Shown: piece by piece, positions 11,015-23,343 of the stretch
Layout of the letters: each line of letters opens with the position of its first letter
Position numbering within the stretch: position 1 is the first letter of the stretch
The notes under the pieces: model-generated
Database searches by the model: none
Seen by the model: the letters and a program-made list of their open reading frames with translations, nothing else
What the model was told of the DNA's origin: nothing
Made by a program: the position numbers and the translations under genes
Origin: Cinnamomum chago
Taxonomy: Eukaryota; Streptophyta; Magnoliopsida; Laurales; Lauraceae
Direction of reading: 5' to 3'
DNA: 64,000 nt
Assembly: GCA_038049695.1 (NCBI GenBank)
Contig: CP142454.1
Coordinates: 91,688,001-91,752,000 of the forward strand

Positions 11015-14000
11015 TGTAAGACCCCGATCCGAGTGAACCCGATTAGTGCTAATTAAGTTGCGTGTTAGTTCTAAGCTTGATTTGTGTCTTTGGCTAAGTT
11101 TGGTTTGGAATAGCTTTTGATATAGTTTTGGGGATTTTGATTTGCTTTGTGTTAGTAGGGCCCTTTGGGGGTTCCTTTTCATGACATTGCATATGTTTGA
11201 GGATTTATCGGAGGTTTCTACATTGATGATTTTAATCCCGTTTTACTCGTTTTGATGATCCCTACAACTTTCATGTTGATCCCGTCCCAGTTTGAGATCC
11301 CGAAACCCTATTTCATAGCCTTGAGGGTAAAACAGTCATTTCACATCAAATCTGTACCCAAAACTTAATATTCTCGAAACCCGCGAAACATACACTTTTT
11401 GGAAACTAGATATTTCGACGATCATTTATTCCTTCTTCGTCGAATCCATCCGAGATCCCGAAATAGATGATTTCAGCCAAACTAGTCCCTTAAGTTGTGG
11501 GACCCAACCTCTCCTTTGTTAACAAAGGGAGAACCCATCCCCATTTCCACTCACTCTCCATTGTTCCAGCACAACTATTGAGCCTAGGTCTTTTCTTGTA
11601 ACTTCTTCTTCTTCTTGCTTCTCCTTCTCCAATCCTCACCAATCTTGCACCAAACTTGAAATGGAGATCATCAACCTCTTCCTCACATAGCAAGCTTCAC
11701 TTTGATACCTTTTATAGAAGAATCCATCAACCTTGAGAATCCCTTTGAGATAGCTCTCTTCATTTGAAGGTCATCCAAGTAAGTGTTCTTCTTCATCTTC
11801 TAGATTTGTGTTCCTATAGCCTTAGAGAAGCTCCACCTTTATTAGTGAAAGGTTTCCTTGTCATTTCATTGTTTGACCCATTTTAGGGTTTGTTTTGGGG
11901 TTTTTTTATTGTAGCTTGGCTTTGGGCAATAGAAGTGAATAGAGGCTTGATTCAGCTAGCTTGGACTTGAGGCAAGTGAATGATTGGATGTTTTTAAGTT
12001 TCAAATGGTTTGGTGAAGCATTTATGGGTTTTCATGCTTTCATTGATTGTTTTTATTGATTTTTTCATGGTTGGAATAAATGATCTTAATGCATCTTGAT
12101 AGCCTCATTTAATGTCTTGGAAACATGTGTTTAAGTCATCTTGATTATAGTTCTATGTGGTTGTTGATGTGTTGGAAGGAAAGGAAAAAGGGAAGAAAAA
12201 TCAAGTGTCCCGGACCTGCTACACGCCCAGGTCCGATCGATCGGTCTGTCTTTAACTGTAAGGCTTTTTGAGCCGATCGATCGGACTGTAAGGCCGATCG
12301 ATCGAACACTGTTCATAACTGGGACAAAATTTCGGTTTTGATATTTATTGTTTTTGTGGACCTTGGCTACCCTCCTTGGACTCACTTGACCATATGTGAG
12401 AGCGTCTTGAGCCGATGCTCTTCACGGTTGGTTCGGAGGCATCGAAGTTCAATCTATTTCAATCTTGAACGGGATGGAACGACACGATACCTTCTTCATA
12501 CCTAAATGCAAAGTCTATTTCCTTGGGTATCGTGAATTCTATTCCTTTCGGTGACTGAGTAGGTTGCTCGATGGTTCCGGGTTGACCTCATACTTAGGAT
12601 GGACCGTTTATAGTCTTGATTTTTCTATCATAGCATCCAGTACTATCCATAAGCTCAATTTAAGTTTTGAAAATCGTAAAAGTGGATAAGGAGCCCGGAA
12701 TGTCTTCAAACTCTAGGAGTGCCAAGTCATTTCAATAATCGACATGCGGGACCCCTATTCACTCAAATAGATCTTAAAACCATTATCTTTCCCGAATTGG
12801 TACAGTTCATTATATTCTTCATTTCCAAGATTTACATTTCATGAATTGTTTCCCCGATAGCATTGATGTACACTTGAAATGGTTACTTGACCTGAAGTGC
12901 ATTGCTCCACAAGATATGTCAGTGTGCCCTTGAGCACCCCCGTCTTGCCCGTTTGATTATGTATTTGTACTTGATTTACTTGCATTGTCTCGATTGCATT
13001 TGACCTATGAGTCGGCACCACTAAGCTTGGATAACCCTGTTGGTCTGATCCACCGACTTGGAGATCCCCCTCTTGTCCCGCCAGCTGCAGTTTGGATCCC
13101 GCTACCCGGTCATTACCGTGGTCTTGTCCTGATATCGCAGATTGCTACTGTGGTCCCCGATGCCCGGCTCGTTACCGTGGTCATGTATAGTATTGTATAT
13201 GCATATGTATTTATATGAGATCCCATGTTTCTCCTCACCTCGAGTGACTGAGATTAGGGCCTAGTTATTGCTCTATCACCTTAGTGATAGAGGACTTAGC
13301 TTCGTGTGGTCGCCATCTTGCTTGTTCCTGATTCCTTGGATACCCTATGAGTTTTATCTTGTTTACATGTTTTCTTACAAATGATTTATCTATTTTATGA
13401 GAGTTCTTGCTTAAATAGATTTCCTTGCTTTTCGAGATATTTCATCTATTATATGTTGTGGTATCTTCTCACTCTCTTGCCAGACCGTCGTGTCTGATCC
13501 TTTGCTTTGGTACTCAGGTCCCGTTGCCGGTTTCCTTGAGGAGGAGTTGGAGGAGACGGTAGGTGAGCCGCAACCTCTAGTTAAGTGGCGTGCTGACGAT
13601 GTCATGTAGACATCAGGTGCTACACGAGGCGTAACATTTTGGGGAGAACTTTTAACCATTCTTTTGGGTTATTATTTTGTAATATTGGCCTTTGTTGGCC
13701 TCTAATTTTGGGGAATGTAACTAAATGATATTTTGTCTAACTTTAACAACTTCTGGGAAACATGCTATAGATCATTGCTCATTCTGATACAGTTTTGATA
13801 TTTGATGTTAATGCTTGCATGGTTAGAGATAGTTTACTATTTGATTTGCAACACGCTTCCGCACCCAAAGGAAATATTCATGCAAGGTTGTAATATCCTC
13901 ACCACGGACACCTGTGGAAAATTAAATCAGTTGTATATTGTGGATGAAGATAATCATCATTAATCATTATTCACAATTAGTTCCGATCCCAGATTGGGAT

Positions 14001-14021
14001 TCCCGGTCCGAGGTCGCGACA
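11015..14021 (+). mobile_element. Solo LTR of Tekay-type chromovirus
   Basis: This 3007-bp element runs from TGTAAGACCCCGATCC to GGTCGCGACA, with perfect TTAAT duplications (11010-11014, 14022-14026). Both ends match the LTRs of the full Tekay element at 14292. Its middle part (about 12200-13350) instead resembles the LARD concatemer LTRs: the same CCGATCGATCGG palindromes and a three-unit ~30-bp repeat. There is no TATA at the position where LARD has one. No primer site or coding sequence follows it. Confidence 0.88.
12226..12305. repeat. Palindrome cluster, CCGATCGATCGG type, in Tekay solo LTR
   Basis: Perfect 12-bp palindromes occur at 12233-12244 and 12273-12284, and an imperfect one at 12294-12305 (last base A). 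Just before them, GGACCTG and CAGGTCC form a 7-bp inverted repeat. The same arrangement, reversed, is in the LARD concatemer at 24384-24477. Confidence 0.8.
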
Positions 14022-14291
14022 TTAATTCATATGGCTCGGGCCAGAAATTGGCATGGATTGGCTAGAAATTGGCATGGATTAGTTCATATGGCTCAGGCCT
14101 GGACCATCATAAAAAAAGATTGGTCACATGGCCTGGGTCAGAAATTGATTTGAGCCTGATTCAACCAAAATTGGTCATGTATTTTTAGGCCCAAAAAATT
14201 AGCTTGGACTTGAATCAACCAAGGTCGGTTATATGGCCTGGGTCAGAAATTGACTTGTGCCTGAATGAACCAAAATTGGTCATGTGGTTTA
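14022..14291 (-). mobile_element. Tat LTR1, segment 3 of 4
   Basis: The segment resumes the 57-bp repeat at 14024. It continues with a longer imperfect duplication whose units start near 14121 and 14228 and contain CCTGGGTCAGAAATTGA. It ends at GTTTA (14287-14291), the target duplication of the full Tekay element. Confidence 0.85.
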
Positions 14292-17200
14292 TGTAAGACC
14301 CCGACCCGAGTGAACCCGATTAGTACTAATTAAGTTGCGTGTTAGTGCTAAGCTTGATTAGTGATTTTCGCTAAGTTGGGTTTGGAATAGCCTTGATTCT
14401 AGTTTTGGGCTACTTTGAAGGCTTTGGTAACTAGTAGGGCCCTTTAGGGGTTCATTTTCATGACATCGCTATTGTTTGAGGTTTTATCGGAGGTTTTTTT
14501 ATTCATAGTTTTAATCTCGTTTTATTGGTATTGTTATTCCATACAACTTTCATGTTGATCCCGTGTCCATTTGAGGACCCGAAACCCGATTTCTTGGCCT
14601 TGAGGGCAAAACAGTCATTGCACACCAAATCTGTACCCAAAACTTGATATTCCCGAAACTCGAGAAACATATACTTTTTGGAAACTATATATTTCGACGA
14701 TCATTTCTTCCTTCTTCGTCGAATCCATTAGAAGCCCCGAAAGCCATGTTTTCAGCTTAATTAGGTTGTTAGTGGTAGAGCCCACTCCTCACTTACTACA
14801 AGAGGAGACCATCTTCTTCATTCTTCTTTTTCCAGCACAAGAGAGTGAGAGCCTAGGGTTTCATTTTCTTCTTCTTGCTCTTGCTTGCAATCACCCAACT
14901 CACCACAACCTTACACAACTTGAGTAGTGGAGATCATCACCTTCTTCCTCATCACCATAGCTCTCTTTGGACACCATTGCTAGAGAAAACCATCCATTAC
15001 AAGACTCCCTTTGAGCTCACCATTGCCATTAGAGGACCTTGCAAGTAAGTTTTCCCCCTCATCTTCCAGAATTGTTGTCTCCTAGCCCTTGAGAAGCTTC
15101 ACTATTATCCTTGGAACATTTCCTTGTTATTTGATTGTTTTGACTCTTTTAGGGTTTGTTTGTTTTGGGGATTTTTGTCATAGCTTGGATTCCTTGCTTG
15201 GGAGACTTGTTAGATCTTGATTTCATTGGTTTGAAGACCTAAGGCAAGTGAATGATTGTGTGTTTTAAGTTTTAAATGGTTGGTGAAGCATTTATGGAGT
15301 TTCATGTTTTCATTATTATGCTTTTGGTGGAAATAAAGGTTCTTAATGGAGTATTAATGATGTAGTTATGATCATAGAGAAGTGGTAGCTCATAGCAATT
15401 AATGTTTTCTTGTTTTGTCTTGAATATGCATATGATGTGAAATGGTTTCCTCTTCTCTTTGCTTGTATGGGATGTGATATGGATGGAGGAGAATGGGATG
15501 GATGTAGTTGGGAATTTGAAGTCATTTGAATGGAGATTTATACTCCTTATTTGATGTATGAAAGTGGTTAGAAAGAGATTGTAGAAGGAAGAGAAAGAGG
15601 ACAGCTGAACTGGTCCGGAATCAACTTCTGGACAGTTCGCTCGAGCGACCATGACACTTCGCTCGAGCGACCTGTCCAGAAAAGGGTTCGGGCATTCCAG
15701 TAGCTTGGTCGCTCGAGCAGACATTCCAGAACTCATTCCAGAGAGTTGTTCGTTCGAACACATTTAAATATTCGCTCGACCCAATGAGTTCGTTCGAGCT
15801 ACCTCAAATTCGCTCGAGCGAACCCACCCAGACCACCATTCCAGCGAGCGATGTGGTTCGTCTGGCATAGGCTATGTTTGGGACAATGTTCGATTGTTTC
15901 AATGGTTGGGTCTATTCTCTGGGAACCCCTCTATGTCAAGGAGATTTATTAAGCATTGTATGAGACCACTTGAGGATGAAACCATATCACCAAGATTCCA
16001 TCGGAAGTTTGGAAACTTCAAAGTGCATAAGGAGCCCGGAATGTCTTCAAACTCGAAGAGTACCGAGTCTTTATTATAATTGACATACGGGACCCCTATT
16101 CACTTAAATAGATCTTGAAACCAGTATTTTACAGAGGTTGTTATAGTTCAGTGTTTCACTTCACTCCAAGATTATACTATATGATGTGTTTTCCCGAAAG
16201 CATGAAAGTTGCACTAGTGACAGTTATTTTGTCCCGATATGTATTGCCCAACATTAAATGACAGTGTGTCCTTGAGCACCCCCGTCTTGCTCGTTTATTT
16301 ATTGTACTTGATTTACTTGCATATGTCTCGATTTGATATTTAACCTATGAGTCGGCATCACTAAGCTTGGATACCTTGTCGGTTTGATCCACCGACTTGG
16401 AGATCCCTCGCCCGTCCCGCCAGCCGCAGTTTGGATCCCGATACCCGGTCTATTACCGTGGTCCCGTCCCGATACCCGGTTCGCTACCGTGGTCTCGTCC
16501 CGTATATTTATATTGTATATATGATTTGCATTGAATCTCCTCACCTTGTACGACTGAGATCAACGTCCCGTTATACTGTTGTCATTTTAGTGACAGAGGA
16601 CTTAGCTTTATGTGATTGTCATCTTGTTAGTTCCCGATTCCTTGGTTACCTGATATGTTTTATCTTATTTACCGGTTTTCTAACAAATGATTTATCTACT
16701 CTATGAGAGTTCTTGTTGAAACAAATTTCTATGCTTTTCAAGGTATTTCCTTTATTATTATATGTTGTTGTATCTTTCATTCTCTTGCCAGACCGTCGCA
16801 TCTAACCCATTTGCTTTGGTACTTAGGTCCCGTTGCCGGTTTCGTTGCGGAGGAGCCGGAGGAGGCGTTAGGTGAGCTGCAACCTCTAGTCGAGTGGCGT
16901 GCTGACGATGTCATGTAGACATCAGGTTGCTACGAGAGGCGTTTCATTTTGAGGAGAACTATTTAACCATTCATTGGGTTATTGTTTTGTTTATATTGGC
17001 CTTTGTTGGGCTCTAATTTTGGAGAATGTAATAAGTGACCTTTTGTTAAACTTTAACTTACTTTTGGGAAACATGCTTTAGAACGTTGCTCATTCTGATA
17101 CTATTTTTGATACTTGATGTTAATGCTTTCATGACTATAGATAGTATGACTATTTGATTTGCTACATGCTTCCGCACTTAAAAGAAATGTTCATTGATGG

Positions 17201-17336
17201 TTGTGATATCCTCACCGCGGACACCTGTGGGAAATTAAATAAATGTATGTTATCATTTAAACAGATGTGACGTGGATCATCATTTAGTCCCGACTCCGGA
17301 TCGGTTCCTTCGGGGGCCCGGTCCGGGGTCGCGACA
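14292..17336 (+). mobile_element. 5' LTR of Tekay element
   Basis: The LTR is 3045 bp, from TGTAAGACCCCGACCC to GGGTCGCGACA, followed by the primer site. It has the same length as the interrupted 3' LTR. It holds two telo-box-like motifs (CTAGGGTTT at 14853 and TTAGGGTTT at 15149), a palindrome cluster (15636-15822) and two ~30-bp repeat units (about 16436-16500). The place where LARD LTRs have TATAAG reads CTTACTACAAGAGG here (14792-14805), so a clear TATA box is missing. Confidence 0.9.
15636..15822. repeat. Palindrome cluster, TCGCTCGAGCGA type, in Tekay 5' LTR
   Basis: TTCGCTCGAGCGAC-like palindromes occur at 15636, 15658 and 15707, and TTCGCTCGAGCGAA at 15809. Partial versions (TTCGTTCGAAC, TTCGCTCGAC, GTTCGTTCGAGC) are at 15749, 15771 and 15788. 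The 3' LTR has the same cluster at 43457-43643. Confidence 0.8.
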
Positions 17337-17339
17337 GAC

Positions 17340-17350
17340 TGGTATCAGAG
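17340..17350 (+). other. Primer binding site (tRNA-iMet) of Tekay element
   Basis: TGGTATCAGAG starts three bases after the LTR end. It matches the standard plant initiator-methionine tRNA primer site used by many Gypsy and Copia elements. Confidence 0.9.
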
Positions 17351-17493
17351 AGAGACGTGTTTCAAGCAATTAAAAGAAACTAGAAATCCTAAGGATGTGG
17401 CAAGGATCCGTTAGATCTTTCGTTAGCTAGTATCGTGAGAGCAATGTGTGACCCTTTATGTTAGTATGTGCTAACAAATTGTTTTGCAGCATC

Positions 17494-18569
17494 ATGCTCC
17501 ACGTAAGAGAACAGTGAATGGCATTCCTTCTGGCAGTAACAGTGATCTCACCGGGCCAGTAAAAGAGGATATAATTGAGAACAACCCACCTAATCAGTTT
17601 TAGGAAATGATGCAAGCGATGCTTGACCAGCAACGTCAAGCCAATGAGACCCAGGCCAGATTGTAAGAACAGATGCTCAAGAGGGAAGAGGATCACGCTA
17701 GGGAGATGGCAGAGATGCAAAGGCAACTACTTGAGGTCCTACAGAGAAGACCAGAACCGGTTCAACCTCAACCAGCCATAGTCATAAACCAAAGGCAACA
17801 TGATCCTAATGCCTTGTTTGAACGGTTTCGGAAGAGAGCTCCAAAGGAATTCCTTGGGGAAGAGGACCCACTAGCTGCAGATGACTGGTTGGAACATACC
17901 GAGAACATCTTTGAGATTTTCCAGTGTACAGGGGGAGATAGAGTGAAGCTAGCATCATCCCTCTTTGTTGGTACAACAGACAGATGGTGGAAGACAGTAA
18001 GAGAAAAATATAGAACCATGGCTGATGCAGAAGTGTGGGCAAACTTCAAGAGGCAGTTTCATGACAAATATGTACCCGCTCACGTCAAGAAGCAAAAGGC
18101 TATAGAGTTTCAGTAGTTGGTGCAAGGGAGCATGACAGTCTTAGAATATCTCACCAAGTTTGAGAGACTGTCCAGATATGCCCCGGAGTTAGTAGATACG
18201 GTGGAGAAGAAAATCACTAAGTTCTTTGAGGGACTCAATCCCTTCATTGAGAGAGATGCCACCGGAGTAATACCACCTGCTACTTTCGATGAGGTAGTCA
18301 AGAGGGCCTACAAGTTCGAGAACTTCCACAACAAGATCCTCAGAGTGCAAGGCAAGAGTCCAGCTCAGCAGCCGAACTACCAGCATCAGAAGAACCATCA
18401 GAATAAGAGACAGAGGACAGGGCCAAATGTACAGAATCCAGTGGTTTGCATCCACTGTGGGAAGAACCATGCTAGTGTTGAATATCGTACCATCACAGGA
18501 GCGTGCTTCAGGTGTGGTTTGATGGACCATAGGATGAGGGATTGCCCTAGGCCAAACAGAAAAAAGTAG
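17494..18569 (+). pseudogene. gag: Tekay gag (capsid and zinc knuckle) with stops
   Basis: The likely start ATG at 17494 is out of frame by one base with the downstream coding frame, as if a C were lost just after it. The frame then continues unbroken to pol, with stops at 17601 (TAG), 17664 (TAA), 18114 (TAG) and 18567 (TAG). Open segments 17673-18116 and 18117-18569 encode the gag capsid (APKEFLGEEDPLAADDWLEH; LFVGTTDRWW) and a CCHC zinc knuckle, CFRCGLMDHRMRDC (18504-18545). An earlier CIHCGKNH is an incomplete knuckle. Gag would form the particle and bind genomic RNA. A Gln/Pro-rich linker leads into protease in the same frame, as in single-ORF chromoviruses. Confidence 0.88.
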
Positions 18570-21500
18570 CAGCAGCAGCGAGGGCCACAACGTCCACCAC
18601 CACCACCACCACAGCATGCATTAGTGGTCCAAAACCAGCCTAGGCCACTTCAGCAGCAAGCACCACAGCAACAACAGTTTAGACAGCAGCAGCCACAGCA
18701 GCAGGCCCGTCAGCAGCAAGGACATCAGCGTGCACCGCAGCAGAACAGGAATGCACCACATGGCAGGCCACAACAAGCTCAAAACAGGCCACAGCTTCGA
18801 TGGCAAATTTACGGGGTCAATAGAGTAGATGCAGAGGCAGCGGGTAATGTAGTGGAAGGTACGCTTCTTGTTTGTGGGATTAAAGCTATGATTTTGTCTG
18901 ACCCTGGCTCTACACATTCCTTCGTGTCCCATAAATTTTCTAAGTTGATTGTTATACATGCTAGAGAACTTGAGTTTATTTTGACTGTGGCAACCCCAGT
19001 AGGTAAACAAGTTATTTGTAGAACCTTTTACCCTAGTTGCACAGTTCAGATAGGAGAAGTGGTTTTAACCGCAGATCTCATTTCTTTGGAGATGTTTGAT
19101 TATGATGTCATCCTAGGGATGGATTGGCTGGCAGGGTACCATGCCACAATGGATTGTTTCCATAAGACCCTCACTTTCAAGTTGGTTGAGACACCAGCAG
19201 GAGTGTCGTTTCAAGGTGAGAGGAGAAATCCTCGTGCAGGGTTTGTCTCAGTGTTGAAGGTTGACAGACTTTTGAGAAGTGGGTGTGAAGCTTATTTAGC
19301 GTTTATCACGGAGGATAAACGGTCCCAAGGGGTGGAGGAGATCCCAATTGTTTGGGAGTTCCCAGATGTTTTTCCGGAGGAGATTCCAGGTTTGCCACCC
19401 ATGAGAGAGATTGATTTCACCATTGAGTTACTACCAGGGACTGTCTCGATATCTATTGCACCATATAGAATGGCTCCAGCAGAATTGGGAGAGTTGAAGA
19501 CTCAGTTGCAAGAGTTATTGGACAAAGGTTTTGTGAGACCGAGTGTTTCACCATGTGGAGCTCCAGTCTTGTTTGTTAAGAAGAAGGATGGTTCGATGAG
19601 AATGTGTATAGATTACAGAAGATTGAATCAAGCGACCATCAAGAACAAGGTGCCAAGAATAGATGAATTGTTTGATCAGTTGCAAGGTGTATCATACTTT
19701 TCGAAGATTGACTTGAGATCCGGTTACCATCAGCTGAGAGTTAGAGAAGCAGATGTGTTGAAAACAGCTTTCCAGACAAGATATGGCCACTATGAGTTCC
19801 TAGTGATGCCATTTGGGTTGACTAATGCACTGGCAGTGTTCATGGCTTTGATGAACAAGATATTTGCAGAGTATCTAGATCAGTTTGTGGTAGTATTTAT
19901 TGATGAAATTTTGGTGTACTCCAAGACCAAGGAAGAGCATGAAGAGCATTTGAGGATAGCATTGCAACTCTTGAGAGAGAATCGGTTGTATGCGAAGCTT
20001 AACAAGTGTGAATTTTGGTTGGAGCAAGTAGCATTTTTGGGGCACATTATCTCTAAAGAAGGATTGTCAGTGGATCCGTCCAAGATTGAAGCAGTAGTGA
20101 ATTGGGAAAGACCGAAGAATGTGACAGAAATCAGGAGTTTTCTGGGATTGGCAGGTTACTATAGGAGGTTTGTGCAAGGATTTTCGTCGATTGCGTCACC
20201 TTTGACAAAGTTGACAAGGAAGAATGCACCATATGTGTGGACAGAGCAGTGTGAAGAGAGTTTCCAAGAGCTAAAGAAGAGATTGACTACAGCACCAGTC
20301 CTTACTTTGCCATCCGGGAGCGACGGTTTCACCATTTTTACCGATGCTTCGAATGTTGGACTTGGTTGTGTGTTGATGCAAGAAGGAAAAGTGATTGCTT
20401 ATGGATCTCGACAGTTGAAAGATCACGAGAAGAACTATGCCACCCATGATCTAGAGTTAGCAGCGGTTGTTTTCGCGTTGAAAATGTGGAGACATTACCT
20501 CTATGGAGAGAAGTTCGAAGTCCACTCCGACCACCACAGCTTATAGTACTTGTTTTCTCAGAAGGAATTGAACATGAGGCAAAGGAGATGAATGGAATAT
20601 ATCAAGGACTATGATTTTCCAATCAAGTATCACCCGGGGAAGGCCAATGTAGTTGCCGATGCCTTGAGCAGGAAATCAGTAGGCTTGGCAAATTTAAGTG
20701 GCACTTGTATCTTTGAGCAATTTGAAGAGTTGAGTTTAGATCTGCAGCCACTAAGGAAGGGTGTTTTGTTAGCTAACATGACGGTGTCAGAACCTTCTTT
20801 CATTCAGAAGATCAAGGATAGTCAGTTGCAAGATCCAGAGTTGGCCAAGATTTCAGAACATATAGCAGAACGTCCCGACTTCCGAGTTGTTGATGGAGTT
20901 TTGTACTACCGTGACCGTCTGTGTGTGCCTAACATTGAAGATTTGAGGAATGATATCATGACCGAGGCTCATAGCACGAAGTACTCTATGCATCCAGGTG
21001 GCACCAAGATGTATCAGAACTTGAAGGGCAGATTTTGGTGGAACAACATGAAGAGAGAGATTGCAGCGTTTGTCTCCCGTTGTATGACCTGTCAGTTGAT
21101 TAAGGCAGAGCATCAGAGGCCTCCAGGCTTGTTACAGCTATTAGAAATTCTGGAATGGAAGTGGGAGCACATTACCATGGACTTTATTTCGGGATTACCG
21201 AGGACTAGCAGAGGCAACGATGCGATATGGGTCATTGTGGACCGTCTCACCAAGTCAGCGCATTTCCTTGCCATGAAGACAGGGAAGAAGATGCACATGC
21301 TACCTTTGGCAGAGTTGTTTGTCAGCGAGATCGTCAGTCGTCATGGGCAGCCAGTTTCTATCACTTCTGACAGAGACAGCAGATTCGTTTCAAGGTTCTG
21401 GAAGACATTGCATGAGTCTATGGGTACGAGACTACAGTTTAGCACGGCTTATCACCCGTAGACCGATGGTCAGTCAGAGAGGATGATTCAGACTCTGGAA

Positions 21501-21782
21501 GATATGCTCCGTGCTTGTGTGTTAGATTTCAAGACTCAGTGGGATGAGACTCTACCGTTGTGTGAGCTCGCTTACAACAACAACTACCATTCGAGCATTG
21601 GGATGGCTCCTTTTGAGGCTTTGTTTGGCAGGAGGTGTAGGCAACCTGTTTGTTGGGAAGAAGTCGGCACTCCCAGTTTCCATGGACCGACTATTGTTAG
21701 TGAGACCAGCGACAAGATCAAGTTCATTCAAGAACATCTGAAAGTGTCCCGGAGTAGACAGAAGAGCTATGCAGACTCCCAC
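18570..21782 (+). pseudogene. pol: Tekay pol, 5' part: protease, reverse transcriptase, RNase H, integrase
   Basis: The longest open part, 18624-20546 (640 aa), has a Gln-rich N-terminus (1-60) and protease [11 protein letters not shown] (92-102). Reverse transcriptase follows (about 279-500; [17 protein letters not shown]) and then RNase H with FTDAS (D574), E611 and D636. The reverse transcriptase active site reads FIDEIL: the second catalytic Asp is Glu (codon GAA at 19905). Stops at 20544 (TAG) and 20589 (TGA) precede integrase at 20592-21461, which has the HHCC finger, TMDFISG and TSDRDSRF. A TAG at 21459 precedes GQSER, which carries the catalytic Glu. The LARD concatemer interrupts after 21782; one copy of its CCCAC duplication belongs to the gene. 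Confidence 0.92.
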
Positions 21783-22429
21783 TGTCACGCCCCCGAACCA
21801 AAACCTCGGGGGCGGGAATAGGATTTAACATAAATATATTTTACTTCTCCCAGGATCCGCGTGTGTGAAGACAACACATTCTAACACATTCTGAATATTT
21901 TGGGGAAGCTTTCGTGGCATTGCGACCCGGAGTCCGTGGCCATCGGATTCCGCGTCGCACTCAACCTTTAGCATATAGTTATCATATCAAGAATCATATC
22001 AGACTGGAGTAAACCATCACAATAAATTACAGAGCTGACCGTAACAGGATATTACATTCCCAAATATGTTCAAGTTCCAATTATCAATATACATTAATTA
22101 AGAATCCCAAGAAAGAGGCTAATAAAAGCCATACAACAATAAGCTATTAACCACTACCCAACATGTGACGTAGCTCCGATGTCAAGCTCAATGTCTACAT
22201 GACATAGCCGACAAAACAACCTGCAAAACATGGCTCCACAGCCAACTCAAGCACTCAACTCGGGACGAAGAAATCTGATCCTGAGTACCAAAAGTAGTGG
22301 ATCAGACACGACGGTCTGGCAGGTGGATGAAAAGATAACAAATATACTGAAGAATAAAACATAAGATAAATCATGATACTCGATCAAATGCTGCATATAA
22401 TTAAATAGTTGTAAAATCGTGGATCTCTG

Positions 22430-22990
22430 ACAAAACATGTATTCGTTTCAAGCATGGGTAAAACATGAAGATCTAATAAAACATATATTCATTTACATCA
22501 TCCGTAAAAGCATAGATATTTATCAATCGGGTGTTCGTCTAAAACGTTTATAAATATAGTGGCCGAGCAAAACAAACGTTCATTTAAGACTTAGGTAAAA
22601 ACATAAGTATTTAACAAACCGGATATTCATAACAGTCTGGCAAAACCAAAGTCCATTTGAAACATATGTGAAAGTATGGATATTTAACAAATCGGGCATT
22701 CATTTAAACCATGTGTAAACTTAGGGATCTGACAAAACAAGTATCATTTAAAACATATTTAAAAGCACGGATATCCAACAATTCGGGCATTCAGTTAGAA
22801 CAGGTATAAACATAGGAATCTTGCAAAACAAGTGTCATTTAAAACATATTTCAAAGCATGGATATTTATCAACTCGAGTATTCAATTAAAACATGTGTAA
22901 ATCATATAAATCTAGTAAAACCATCGATCGTTTGAAACATATGCAAACGCATGGGTATTCACCCAACCGGCATTCATTTAAAACATGTGC
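22430..22990. repeat. Degenerate ~90-bp tandem repeat in LARD LTR-A
   Basis: CGGGTATTC-like anchors lie at about 22528, 22618, 22693, 22784, 22873 and 22967, spaced 75-94 bp apart. LTR-B (28318-28877), LTR-C (34156-34712) and S2 (38815-39300) have the same array. Confidence 0.75.
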
Positions 22991-23205
22991 GTGTACGAAG
23001 AACAGAAACAATATAATAATAATTGAATTTACATTGGAGAATATTAACGCTTGTCTAAATAGCAACTTTCATAAAGGAAATGAATCATTTATCGAAAAAC
23101 ATAAAAGCAATATAAAACATGTCGGGTATCCAAGGAAGTCGGGAACTAGCAAGATGGCAACCACACGAAGCTAAGTCCTCTATCACTAAAGCGATAGAGC
23201 AATAA

Positions 23206-23343
23206 CTAGGCCCTAATCTCTGTCACTCGAGGTGAGGAGAAACAGGGGATCTCATATAAATACATATACATATACTAGGCACTGATCTCAGTCACTCGAG
23301 GTGAGGAGAAACAGTGGATCTCATGAATGCATATACATATACT
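23206..23343. repeat. 69-bp tandem duplication in LARD LTR-A
   Basis: Two adjacent units begin CTAGGCCCT (23206) and CTAGGCACT (23275). Both contain CACTCGAGGTGAGGAGAAAC. They occur in LTR-B, LTR-C and S2 as well. The Tekay solo LTR has a single unit. Confidence 0.75.

Noticed and set aside
17340-17350. tRNA gene fragment
   Set aside because: Only the primer complement is present. There is no cloverleaf or A/B box around it.
18624-20546. Endogenous pararetrovirus
   Set aside because: There is no movement protein or viral coat gene. Integrase, chromodomain and LTRs mark a Gypsy retrotransposon.
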